Below are positions 7,379-14,741 of a stretch of DNA of 18,053 nucleotides, piece after piece. The notes below the pieces were generated by a model. It made no database searches and had not been told where the DNA came from. It saw nothing but the letters and a program-made list of their open reading frames with translations. Source of the DNA: JAYEHK01 sp034659475 (lineage in GTDB: Bacteria; Bacillota; Syntrophomonadia; Syntrophomonadales; Syntrophomonadaceae). Position 1 is the stretch's first letter. Every line of letters starts with the position of its first letter. The stretch is from the NCBI GenBank assembly GCA_034659475.1, contig JAYEHK010000076.1, positions 1 to 18,053 of the forward strand, written 5' to 3'. Position numbers and translations under genes: made by a program.

Positions 7379-8602
7379 GTGCAGGAGGAAATGCGCATTG
7401 TATTACGTAACTGTGGAAAAATAGATCCTTTACGTATTGAAGACTATATCAATGCAGGGGGATATAAAGCTCTTGAAAAAGCACACAGAATGGATCAGAA
7501 AGATCTGATCGATGAGGTCCGAAGATCAGGCCTCCGGGGAAGAGGAGGCGCAGGTTTTAACTGTGGTATGAAATGGAACTTTTCATTAACTGCCGTTTCT
7601 AATCAAAAATATGTCGTTTGTAACGCGGATGAAGGAGAGCCAGGAACCTATAAAGATAGAATCATTATGGAAAATGACCCCCAGAGCCTCCTTGAAGGGA
7701 TGGCGATCTGTGCTTATGCGATTGGAGCCAAACAGGGTTACATCTACTGCCGGGGGGAATATCCCTATGTCGTAGAAATCCTTAATAAAGCAATCTCCCA
7801 GGCCGAAGAAAAGGGCCTACTGGGTGATTTCTCTGTTGAAGTACGGATGGGCGCAGGGGCCTATGTCTGCGGGGAAGAAACTGCATTGATTGAGTCCATT
7901 GAAGGAAATCGAGGGGAACCAAGATTCAAACCACCATTTCCGCCGGTAGAAGGACTGTGGGGAAAACCCACCATTGTGAACAACGTGGAAACCTTTGCAA
8001 ACATCCCGATGATTGTAGAAAAAGGGAGCGAATGGTATAAGTCCATCGGCGCAAGTAATTATCCTGGCACAAAAGTTTTCACACTGACAGGCGACGTTGT
8101 CAACCGTACCTATTTTGAAGTACCAACCGATACAACCATTCGCCAGGTGATCTATGGTTTTGGTGGTGGACTTCCAGAAGGCAAAGCGTTTAAAGCAGTT
8201 CAGATCGGCGGGACTTCAGGAGGCTTTATTCCCGACGAACTACTGGATACGCCGATCGATTTTGATTCCATGGCCGCTATCGGAGCAACACTTGGCTCTG
8301 GTGCTGTTTTTGTAATGGATGAAACCAGAGATATTGTGGATATCGTGGAGCGAATCACAAAATTCTTTGAACATGAATCATGTGGAAAATGCTCTCCCTG
8401 CCGCGAGGGCACCAAGCGTATGCATGAAATGCTTCAACAAATCAACCACGGGCAGGGCTGTGCTGAAGATCTTGCTTTAATGGAAAGACTTGGGTCTGTC
8501 ATGAGCAAAATCTGCCTGTGCGGTCTCGGTCAAGCTGCCCCTGCACCTGTTCTTACAACACTCAAGCACTTCAGAGGAGAGTATACAGCGAAACTAAATT
8601 AG
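7379..8602 (+). CDS. NuoF-like NADH-binding flavoprotein subunit of formate dehydrogenase
   Basis: 407 residues. FMN- and NAD-binding motifs are visible: GRGGAGF (54-60), NADEGEPGTYKDR (82-94), GAGAYVCGEETALIESIEG (158-176) and the PPFPP loop (185-189). C-terminal [4Fe-4S] ligands are C335, C338, C341 (SCGKCSPC) and C381. The length matches complex I NuoF. It lacks both the N-terminal thioredoxin-like extension and the C-terminal 2[4Fe-4S] domain found in the roughly 600-residue HydB-type subunits of bifurcating complexes. In this operon it should exchange electrons between NAD(H) and FdhA through NuoE and the FdhA clusters. The start is GTG 7379 after an AAAGGAGG; the downstream ATG 7391 is too close to the next AGGAGG. 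It is the last gene of the operon. Confidence 0.93.
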   Translation: MQEEMRIVLRNCGKIDPLRIEDYINAGGYKALEKAHRMDQKDLIDEVRRSGLRGRGGAGFNCGMKWNFSLTAVSNQKYVVCNADEGEPGTYKDRIIMENDPQSLLEGMAICAYAIGAKQGYIYCRGEYPYVVEILNKAISQAEEKGLLGDFSVEVRMGAGAYVCGEETALIESIEGNRGEPRFKPPFPPVEGLWGKPTIVNNVETFANIPMIVEKGSEWYKSIGASNYPGTKVFTLTGDVVNRTYFEVPTDTTIRQVIYGFGGGLPEGKAFKAVQIGGTSGGFIPDELLDTPIDFDSMAAIGATLGSGAVFVMDETRDIVDIVERITKFFEHESCGKCSPCREGTKRMHEMLQQINHGQGCAEDLALMERLGSVMSKICLCGLGQAAPAPVLTTLKHFRGEYTAKLN

Positions 8603-8615
8603 TCCACTAAAAGCA

Positions 8616-8652
8616 AAACACCGGAGGAAACACATATACCTCCGGTGTTTTT
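8616..8652 (+). terminator. Strong intrinsic terminator of the fdh operon
   Basis: A perfect 12-bp stem AAACACCGGAGG (8616-8627) / CCTCCGGTGTTT (8639-8650) with an 11-nt loop ends in a T-run, 13 bp after the nuoF-like stop. Confidence 0.9.
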
Positions 8653-8664
8653 ATGTCAATATAT

Positions 8665-8691
8665 GGTTAGTTGGACAGTTGGTTAGTTGGA
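8665..8691. repeat. Short direct repeat
   Basis: GGTTAGTTGGA occurs at 8665-8675 and again at 8681-8691, period 16. It lies just after the fdh terminator at the start of a repeat-rich, gene-free stretch (8653-9106). Confidence 0.5.
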
Positions 8692-8776
8692 ACGTTGAAG
8701 TGGGTTAGTACGAAAATAGGTTGAATTTAACGCGGACTACCGCAGACTATATTGGACTTGCGCGGACCTTTTTGGT

Positions 8777-8876
8777 GAGTCTCGGGGACTGGTCTGCTGA
8801 CTCGTTTTAGGAAAAACCATCGTATTCCCCCACTAGCAATTGCAAAAATGAGTCTGCGGACCTGTCCCCGTGACTC
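8777..8876. repeat. REP-like inverted repeat pair
   Basis: Two 27-bp arms (8777-8803 and 8850-8876) are inverted copies matching at 23 of 27 positions. Each arm is itself bounded by GAGTC…GACTC, so each can fold alone or they can pair across a 46-bp spacer. The cores GGGGAC and GGTC resemble short palindromic repeats found near REP-associated tyrosine transposases in Firmicutes; this comparison is from memory. A related GC-rich fragment (CGCGGACTACCGCAGACT) lies upstream at about 8730-8750. No transposase is present. Within 8603-9106 I see only the terminator, these repeats and the amidase leader. Confidence 0.6.
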
Positions 8877-9008
8877 GCCCTCACCCAGCACTAATTTTCA
8901 TAGGTGGTTGTGCTCTGTGCGCATGAGTGGTTAATTAGCTTCTGATTCACCCGCAGCCATCACCCTCACAAGCAAAGGCCGAAACGATCAAATCAATCAT
9001 ACCCTTAC

Positions 9009-9036
9009 TTGATTTATTAAATATTCACTTTATTTA
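9009..9036 (+). promoter_or_regulatory. Tentative promoter of the amidase-permease unit
   Basis: TTGATT (9009-9014) and a poor -10 TATTTA (9031-9036) are spaced by 16 bp. A small palindrome CACT-N6-AGTG (9026-9039) overlaps the -10. The match is weak and AT-rich context makes chance likely. Confidence 0.25.
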
Positions 9037-9106
9037 GTGTTCGTAAAAGTGTATCGTATATTGTAGGAATTTTTTTATATTAAATCGAAAAAAGGAGGAA
9101 TCAAAA

Positions 9107-10000
9107 GTGCTTGTTTCATCTAAAGACCATGTGTATCAAATGGACAAGAATGCAACTCCATCTCTTGCTGTTGCTCTCCCTGCACGATTAACCTTTGAAA
9201 CACTGGATTGTTTTGCAGGACAGTTAAAATCAGAAACAGATCTATTGGAAAGCCTTGATTTTGATCATGTTAATCCTGCAACCGGACCCGTTTTTTTCGA
9301 GGATGTCAATCCAGGCGACATCCTGAAAGTACATATCGCTGATATTCGCTGCAAATCACCCGGTATTATGGTCGCTGCTCCTGATGCGGGGTTGCTGGGT
9401 CACTTAGTACAAGAATCGCAAACCATTCTAGTTCCTTTTGACAAGGACACGGTAAATGTTCTGGGAATCCCATTGAAACCAAACCCAATGATCGGGGTTA
9501 TCGGGTTAGCCCCATCAGGAGATCCTATCTCCTGCGGCACCCCTGGATCCCACGGAGGAAATATGGATAATACCCTGATTGCACCTGGGACAACACTATT
9601 TCTGCCCGTGCAGGTAGAGGGTGCGTTGCTGGCAATGGGAGATCTCCATGTCTGTATGGGAGACGGTGAAATCATGGTTTCCGGTGTAGAAGTAAACGGT
9701 GAAGTGGATGTTGCGGTTAACAAGGTTACACTTCCTTTAACCAATCCTGTAATTGTTACCGACACAGTGGTCGCAACCATTGCCTCTGCTGACACACTGG
9801 ATGCTGCTCTGGATAGGGCTACTAGTGACATGGCAAATATACTTGTTGAAACGGGTGAATTGTCGATTAATGAAGCCGGCATGCTGATGAGCGCATGCGG
9901 CAACGCTCAAATCTGCCAGGCGGTTGATCCGCAGAAGACTATCCGTTTTAGTATGCCGCGCAGTGTAATGAAACGCCTGGGTGTACCACTGGCTTTCTAA
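9107..10000 (+). CDS. Acetamidase/formamidase family protein
   Basis: 297 residues, typical of the single-domain bacterial members of the family. They hydrolyse formamide or acetamide to ammonia plus formate or acetate in the cytoplasm. Family signatures in order are HVNPATGPVFFEDVNPGDIL (54-73), the conserved TPGSHGGNMDN segment (145-155, a likely metal/substrate site with His149) and GDLHVCMGDGE (178-188). The GTG start is set by AAAGGAGG about 8 bp upstream. The APC permease starts 40 bp downstream, so the two are likely co-transcribed and the permease may bring in the substrate or a precursor. The gene lies about 500 bp beyond the formate dehydrogenase operon, behind a terminator. Formamide as substrate would link the two units, but the sequence alone does not separate formamide from acetamide or other small amides. 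Confidence 0.88.
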   Translation: MLVSSKDHVYQMDKNATPSLAVALPARLTFETLDCFAGQLKSETDLLESLDFDHVNPATGPVFFEDVNPGDILKVHIADIRCKSPGIMVAAPDAGLLGHLVQESQTILVPFDKDTVNVLGIPLKPNPMIGVIGLAPSGDPISCGTPGSHGGNMDNTLIAPGTTLFLPVQVEGALLAMGDLHVCMGDGEIMVSGVEVNGEVDVAVNKVTLPLTNPVIVTDTVVATIASADTLDAALDRATSDMANILVETGELSINEAGMLMSACGNAQICQAVDPQKTIRFSMPRSVMKRLGVPLAF

Positions 10001-10040
10001 TTTAAAAAACATTAAAAATATAGTTATTGGAGGCGTTTAA

Positions 10041-11396
10041 GTGTCTGAAAAAGGAATTGAAGAATTTGGGTATAAGCAAGAACTTAACAGGGTTTTAACT
10101 ACAAAAGATCTGCTGTTTTACGGAATGGTATTTATGGTTCCCATCGCTCCGATGGGTATTTACGGGTATGTTGTAGATGTTTCCAATGGAATGGCACCAT
10201 TGGCATACCTGATCGGTATCATCGCAATGGTATTTACGGCTCACAGTTATGCCCGTATGTCAAATGCCTTTCCGATCGCCGGATCTGTTTACAGCTATGC
10301 TTCCCATGGTATTAACCCATTTGTCGGGTTTTTCGCAGGCTGGTCTATATTGCTGGATTACATCCTTACTCCAGCTCTGGTGTATGTGGTTGCAGGATTT
10401 GCTTTACAGGAACTGTTTCCCATTATCCCATACTGGGGATACATCATCTTATTTATTGCTTTAAATACAGTAGTTAATACAAGAGGTATTGAGTTAACCG
10501 CCAAAAACAATATTATTTTGGGAGTATTTGAGCTTCTTGTTCTGAGTATTTTTATTGTAATGGGGATTATTGCCGTAAGCCATGGCGTAGGAGAAGGCAG
10601 TTTTTCATTCAAGCCCATGTTCAAACCCGAGGGATTTAGCATGAACATGGTTATGGCCGCGACCTCTCTGGCAGTGCTTAGTTTCCTTGGTTTTGATGCC
10701 ATCAGTACCTTGGCGGAAGAAACCAAAGACCCCCGCAAAATGGTTGGGCGTGCTACAATCATGGCACTGGTCGTAATCGGAACACTCTTTATCGTCCAGA
10801 CCTGGTTGGCAGGTTTGATCTGGCCTGATCACACTACCTTTACGAATGCAGACACTGCGTTCTATCAAGTCGCTGAAGCTGCCGGCGGTGTATGGCTGAA
10901 ATATCTGGTTGCTTTCGCAACAGCTGTAGCCTGGGGTCTTGGAGATGGCTTGGTTGCACAGGCTGCTGTATCCCGTTTGCTGTACAGCATGGCGCGCGAT
11001 AAAATGATGCCGAGTATCCTGGCAAAGGTTCATCCTAAATTCAAAACACCTTATGTAAGCACTATCGTTGTTGCAGTTCTGGCTATAACAGTTGGGCTGA
11101 CAGTCAGCCTGGACCAGCTTACTTCTATGGTTAATTTCGGTGCACTAACCGGATTCCTGTTCCTCCACGCTTCTGTCGTAAACCATTACATTATTCGAGA
11201 AAAGAAAACTGATTTTGCATCCATTATGAGTTATCTGGTCATGCCTTTAATTGGATTTGGAATCATCTTTTACGTATGGTTCAGTCTCCAGGCTGAAGCA
11301 AAAACCATCGGGTTTATCTGGCTGGCAATTGGGTTTGTTTACATCGCCATCAAGACCAAATTCTTTAAGGAAAAACCTCCTGTATTCCAGGATTAA
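10041..11396 (+). CDS. APC superfamily amino acid/polyamine-type permease
   Basis: 451 residues, about 12 predicted membrane helices. TM1 contains the unwound-helix type sequence VFMVPIAPMGIYG (31-43). Later comes the conserved SFLGFDAISTLAEETKDPRK segment (TM6 and following loop, about 214-233), characteristic of amino acid-polyamine-organocation carriers. It should be a cytoplasmic-membrane secondary transporter, probably proton- or sodium-coupled. The GTG start follows a GGAGG. It is the second gene of a unit with the amidase, and a strong hairpin terminates it. The substrate cannot be read from sequence; amino acid, amine or amide are possible. The family call is confident. Confidence 0.88.
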   Translation: MSEKGIEEFGYKQELNRVLTTKDLLFYGMVFMVPIAPMGIYGYVVDVSNGMAPLAYLIGIIAMVFTAHSYARMSNAFPIAGSVYSYASHGINPFVGFFAGWSILLDYILTPALVYVVAGFALQELFPIIPYWGYIILFIALNTVVNTRGIELTAKNNIILGVFELLVLSIFIVMGIIAVSHGVGEGSFSFKPMFKPEGFSMNMVMAATSLAVLSFLGFDAISTLAEETKDPRKMVGRATIMALVVIGTLFIVQTWLAGLIWPDHTTFTNADTAFYQVAEAAGGVWLKYLVAFATAVAWGLGDGLVAQAAVSRLLYSMARDKMMPSILAKVHPKFKTPYVSTIVVAVLAITVGLTVSLDQLTSMVNFGALTGFLFLHASVVNHYIIREKKTDFASIMSYLVMPLIGFGIIFYVWFSLQAEAKTIGFIWLAIGFVYIAIKTKFFKEKPPVFQD

Positions 11397-11423
11397 TTTA
11401 TATTCATAACACATAAACCACAA

Positions 11424-11463
11424 CCCCCCTGGTGTATTCTGAAACTGAATCACCAGGGGTTTT
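11424..11463. terminator. Bidirectional terminator between permease and CoA-transferase genes
   Basis: CCCCTGGTG (11426-11434) pairs with CACCAGGGG (11451-11459), and ATTC with GAAT continues inside around a 7-nt loop with one bulged T. TTTT follows on the plus strand. It sits between the convergent genes ending at 11396 and 11475, and on the minus strand it is followed by GTTGTGGTTT. Confidence 0.8.
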
Positions 11464-11474
11464 AATTAGTTGTG

Positions 11475-12818
11475 TTATTTATTTGACTTTCGCCATATCT
11501 TTTGCTTTTCAGCTGCCTTCACTAAATCATCTCTTACCTCGGGATCTGCCAGATTAATAATTCCTTCGGCACGCTGCCAGACGGTTTTACCCTTGAGATC
11601 AAACTTCCCGTATTCTGTCACTACCATATGCGCCACTGATCGCGGATCGGTTACAATACCGCCGGGGGTAATGATGGGAACAATTTTAGATATTTTCCTT
11701 CCATCAGGTTCTTTCTTAGTGGACGGCAAACACACAAAGGACTTGCCGCCTTTTGATTCATAGCCTGCCAGGACAAAGTCCAACTGTCCACCCGTTCCAC
11801 TGATCATACGTGTACCTTTCGATTCCGAACACACCTGACCGTAGAGATCTATTTCAACTGCATTATTAATCGTAATTAAATAGTCATTACGAGCAGCAAT
11901 GTGAGGGTTATTGGTATAGTTTACAGGATACGTTGCACACCTTGGATTGTTATCAATGAAATCATACAAACGTCGCGTACCCAGCGCAAAAGCGTACACC
12001 ATTTTTCCCGGATCAATTTGTTTTCGTTTACCATTCATTTTACCTGCTTCAAACATATCCACATAGGATTCGGCCATCATCTCGGTATGGCATCCCAGGT
12101 CCTTGAGATCCGATTCAGCGATCATCATTCCCACTGCATTCGGCATGCCCCCAATGCCCAGTTGAATGCAACATCCATCATGAATTTCTTCTACGATTAA
12201 GCACGCTACCCTATTATCCACTTCACTGGGTGTACCCGAAACCACTTCACCCAGTTTCTCGTTTTTCGACGCTACGATATAGTCTACTTCATCAATATGA
12301 ATACCTTCTTCATAGCCGCCCAAACAGCGAGGCATCTTATCGTTTACCTCTACAATAATGATACGAGCATTATCACAAACAGCCCGAGTATGAGAATTCT
12401 GGGGTCCAAAATTAAAGAACCCATGTTGATCCATTGGTCCAACCTGCATCATGGCTACGTCAATGGGATCAATATGTTCACGCACATAACGCGGAATTTC
12501 CGAATAACGCATGGAAGAATAATAGACCGGCCTGCCGGAGGATGCAATTTTTCGATCTAACCCGGACATATGCCAACTGTGCCAGATAAAATGTTCACCT
12601 TTTGGGTCCGCTTCGATCACCTTTGGTTGATACATTGTTAACAGACTCCATATTTTAACCTCTTCAAGTTCCTCACTCCGCTTTGCAAGAGCCTCATCCA
12701 ACACCCTGATCTGACCACAAATGGCCCCATAATCAACCCAGTCACCACACTTAATGACCGCGACCGCTTCCTCCGCAGAGACCTTTTTTTGCAGGTATTG
12801 TTTTGTCCAGGTTGACAC
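11475..12818 (-). CDS. Acetyl-CoA hydrolase/CoA-transferase family protein (4-hydroxybutyrate/butyrate:acetate type)
   Basis: 447 residues, the usual length of the Cat1/AbfT/But group. These enzymes move CoA between acetyl-CoA and acids such as butyrate, propionate, succinate or 4-hydroxybutyrate through a glutamyl-CoA intermediate. The sequence shows the glycine-rich QLGIGGMPNAVG (219-230), and HTEM with E246, expected to be the catalytic Glu by its place relative to the Gly loop in 4-hydroxybutyrate CoA-transferase. The C-terminal GTGGQLDF and the ITPGGIVTDPRSVAHMVVTEYG segment are also typical. The start is a GTG after AGGAGGGG. It is a single gene, convergent with the permease. A palindrome ATTTGAA-TCCC-TTCAAAT (12869-12886) lies upstream. 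Acid specificity cannot be assigned. Confidence 0.88.
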   Translation of the reverse strand: MSTWTKQYLQKKVSAEEAVAVIKCGDWVDYGAICGQIRVLDEALAKRSEELEEVKIWSLLTMYQPKVIEADPKGEHFIWHSWHMSGLDRKIASSGRPVYYSSMRYSEIPRYVREHIDPIDVAMMQVGPMDQHGFFNFGPQNSHTRAVCDNARIIIVEVNDKMPRCLGGYEEGIHIDEVDYIVASKNEKLGEVVSGTPSEVDNRVACLIVEEIHDGCCIQLGIGGMPNAVGMMIAESDLKDLGCHTEMMAESYVDMFEAGKMNGKRKQIDPGKMVYAFALGTRRLYDFIDNNPRCATYPVNYTNNPHIAARNDYLITINNAVEIDLYGQVCSESKGTRMISGTGGQLDFVLAGYESKGGKSFVCLPSTKKEPDGRKISKIVPIITPGGIVTDPRSVAHMVVTEYGKFDLKGKTVWQRAEGIINLADPEVRDDLVKAAEKQKIWRKSNK

Positions 12819-12868
12819 GATACCCCTCCTCTTAATAATTGGAATATTTTCAATATTTCTTCATTCAT

Positions 12869-12886
12869 ATTTGAATCCCTTCAAAT
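12869..12886. promoter_or_regulatory. Palindrome upstream of the CoA-transferase gene
   Basis: A perfect 7-bp inverted repeat ATTTGAA-TCCC-TTCAAAT lies 51 bp upstream of the GTG start, where an operator could act. No regulator is identified. It resembles the TTTTGAA-TTT-TTCAAAA palindrome before fdhD, but both are AT-rich. Confidence 0.35.
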
Positions 12887-12890
12887 TACA

Positions 12891-12925
12891 TAAAAAAACC
12901 ACAAGGCTATCATAGCCCTGTGGTT
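12891..12925 (-). terminator. Intrinsic terminator of the decayed sensor kinase locus
   Basis: Read on the minus strand, AACCACA (12919-12925) and AGCC…GGCT pair with GGCT and TGTGGTT (12897-12903) with one mismatch position, loop ATGAT, followed by TTTTTTTA. It lies 16 bp past the stop of the relic kinase C-terminus (12941). Confidence 0.8.
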
Positions 12926-12940
12926 CTTGGTCGGATACAA

Positions 12941-13590
12941 TTAAATTGGAAATTTTACACAGAAAATTGTCCCTTGTTTAGAGGTATCAACGGTTACGGT
13001 TGCATGATGCCGATCAGTAATGCTATAACATACGGCCAGTCCCATCCCCGTTCCATTTCGGCTACAGAAGCACTAAACCAACCCGCCAAAAAAATAGTTA
13101 GCAGTAGAATCCCCTGATCACCAACAACGTTGATTAAATTCACCTGCAATTGATGATTCATCAGGTCGTACAAGACGAGCGCCACTGCACTAGCGCCAGT
13201 CCAGCAGTAGATAGCATTCTTCCCTGCTATCGTCCCCGCTACCAGAACAGGAAGAAGAAGCAAAGTACCTGCATAGGAAATAGAATTACCCATAAGCCAT
13301 AGAATTACTACTCCTACAACAAAGGGAAAACCGGGATAAAGGATTCCGATTACAACCTGCATTTTCCGTCCAGAAAGAAAAAAATTATTATGAAATAATA
13401 AAAGAAAAATAGCTTCTGCCAACAATAAAATCCCTATTCCCAAATGATTTTTCATATATTCCAACGATTGCACAGGCAAGTTCATGCTGTTAAAATATTG
13501 TATTACCGCTCCCAACAGGATAAGCATGCAAAAGAAATGAATAAATAAAACCCGATTCCTTAAGTTTTGTTCTCTTGGTTCCCAATTCAT
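12941..13590 (-). pseudogene. Sensor histidine kinase with internal deletion
   Basis: The open frame 13590-12994 encodes a 198-residue protein. Its first 180 residues are a membrane sensor region of about six helices, ending in the linker FSASVAEMER. Directly there, the frame shifted by one base reads NGTGMGLAVCYSITDRHH and continues with VTVDTSKQGTIFCVKFPI to a TAA at 12941-12943. That is the G2 box and C-terminal end of a GHKL histidine kinase ATPase domain. The His box, dimerisation helices and N and G1 boxes are missing, roughly 190 residues compared with an intact kinase. The join lies near 13045-13060 and is out of frame, so the remaining protein ends in about 14 foreign residues. An internal deletion is the simplest explanation; a kinase function is lost. 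A response regulator is not found nearby. Confidence 0.82.
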
Positions 13591-13640
13591 ACAACCACCT
13601 CATCCCAATGGGGGATATTATACATCCGATGTTTGAACTT

Positions 13641-14069
13641 TTATTTTTTTATTCCCCAATCAGCCAACTCGGCCAACAAAATCATGACAAATGCCTGTGG
13701 TATTCCCATTAAACACCATTTCAAAGGACTGGCTTGAACTTCTTCAGGATTAATGTGGATTATCGATATAAGGACAAAAGTACAAAAATACTCTACCAAC
13801 CCCATTACTACTACACTCAAAACACAGGCTATCACACTTTTGGGAAGAGATATCCCCCATTGTTTCCAAAAGACCAGGCTGAATATTACGATTCCAACCA
13901 GAGTATGGTACCCCACAGAACCAGGTATTTCTCTGATGGCAAACAGAATAATTGCAAAAACAGTTCCATATGCCAGCGCTTTTTTCCAGGAAAGGGGTTG
14001 ACGAGTTAATACCATCACCAAGCCTACAAAACCGGTTACTTCTGGTATACCCTGAATAAGATTGTACAA
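13641..14069 (-). CDS. Small integral membrane protein, possibly a decaying gene
   Basis: 142 residues from a TTG start, with about five hydrophobic helices (around residues 8-22, 32-48, 52-68, 78-102 and 118-135) and a lysine end. I do not recognise the family. It lies 50 bp upstream of the kinase relic in the same direction and was probably its operon partner. The TTG has no good ribosome binding site. A perfect GGAGG with 7-bp spacing instead precedes an in-frame ATG at 14079-14081, followed by CAA and TAG (14073-14075). The original start therefore seems to be the ATG, with an amber codon as third codon; reinitiation at TTG could rescue the protein. Either it is a pseudogene or the TTG start is used. 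Confidence 0.55.
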   Translation of the reverse strand: MYNLIQGIPEVTGFVGLVMVLTRQPLSWKKALAYGTVFAIILFAIREIPGSVGYHTLVGIVIFSLVFWKQWGISLPKSVIACVLSVVVMGLVEYFCTFVLISIIHINPEEVQASPLKWCLMGIPQAFVMILLAELADWGIKK

Positions 14070-14110
14070 AAACTATTGCATTTTAATGCCTCCGAAAAAT
14101 TGAACTAAAT

Positions 14111-14140
14111 ATTATATCCATAAAATACTATACCATTAAA
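14111..14140 (-). promoter_or_regulatory. Promoter of the decayed membrane protein-kinase locus
   Basis: On the minus strand, TTTAAT (14140-14135) and a perfect TATAAT (14116-14111) are spaced by 18 bp, about 30 bp upstream of the GGAGG-ATG at 14081. Confidence 0.45.
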
Positions 14141-14268
14141 TTCGCCCATATAAACAATATAATGTCAGTTTTTGTTGGTTTTTTGGCAGAATCCCTCGTT
14201 CGTTATTATAACAGGAATACGTACGAAACTCCCCAGATCGAATGGCTGACAAAGAAATATAATAAGAA

Positions 14269-14318
14269 GGAGCTCTACAACGGCACGTACATCAAACACC
14301 GTACCCATGTAGAGCTCC
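14269..14318 (-). terminator. Long-loop inverted repeat downstream of sspH
   Basis: GGAGCTCTACA (14269-14279) and TGTAGAGCTCC (14308-14318) are perfect 11-bp arms, each with the palindrome GAGCTC, around a 28-nt loop that can pair further (ACGG/CCGT). On the minus strand it is followed by TTCTTATTATATTTCTTT. It lies about 30 bp after the sspH stop, so a terminator role is plausible; the large loop is atypical. Confidence 0.4.
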
Positions 14319-14347
14319 ATAAATATAAAAATCAATTAAGGTTCAGG

Positions 14348-14518
14348 CTATCCTTCCACAAGGTCTCTTAACGGGACTTCCTGCCGAAACCCTGAAGACA
14401 AACATTGCACAACCGCTTTATCACCTTCCAGAGATTCAATCCATACTGACCGGCCCTCATATGAAACGCCAACAACACCCATTGATTTTAGAATTGCTTC
14501 TGCTCTGTATATATCCAT
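14348..14518 (-). CDS. sspH: Small acid-soluble spore protein, H type
   Basis: 56 residues, starting MDIYRAEAILKS. It shows the H-type SASP pattern: an N-terminal RAxxIL helix, then VSYEGRSVWIESLEGDKAVV, then EVPLRDLVEG, the ending with alternating hydrophobic residues and a final L-x-E. Length and motif order match SspH proteins, which accumulate in the spore core. The ATG is preceded by GGAGGTG with five bases of spacing. The gene stands alone, on the opposite strand to pdaA. SspH genes are usually under forespore sigma factors; a CATATCA (14546-14540, minus) resembles a sigma-G -10, but I see no good -35. Short length makes automatic calling unreliable, but motif and ribosome binding site support it well. 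Confidence 0.88.
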   Translation of the reverse strand: MDIYRAEAILKSMGVVGVSYEGRSVWIESLEGDKAVVQCLSSGFRQEVPLRDLVEG

Positions 14519-14741
14519 GCATTCACCTCCATTTAAAATTGATATGGTTAATTAGAAAATAGGAACTTTAATAGACGCTGATTCTTTTTATAGACACGGA
14601 TTACACAGAATACGTTGAAATACAATCTTTTTATTAGCATGCCTCATATAGATAAACTGATAACAGGTAGAATTTGCAACCATAAATCCTAGTTAGAACG
14701 GCCACAATAATAAAAAGAACCTAAAAAAGGAAGGGAATGAA

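Noticed and set aside
9400..9903. 167-codon minus-strand frame inside the amidase gene
   Set aside because: Antisense shadow with Ser/Thr/Pro-rich low-complexity translation; no ribosome binding site.
14162..14371. 69-codon plus-strand frame
   Set aside because: It spans the long inverted repeat and overlaps sspH antisense; no ribosome binding site or family resemblance.
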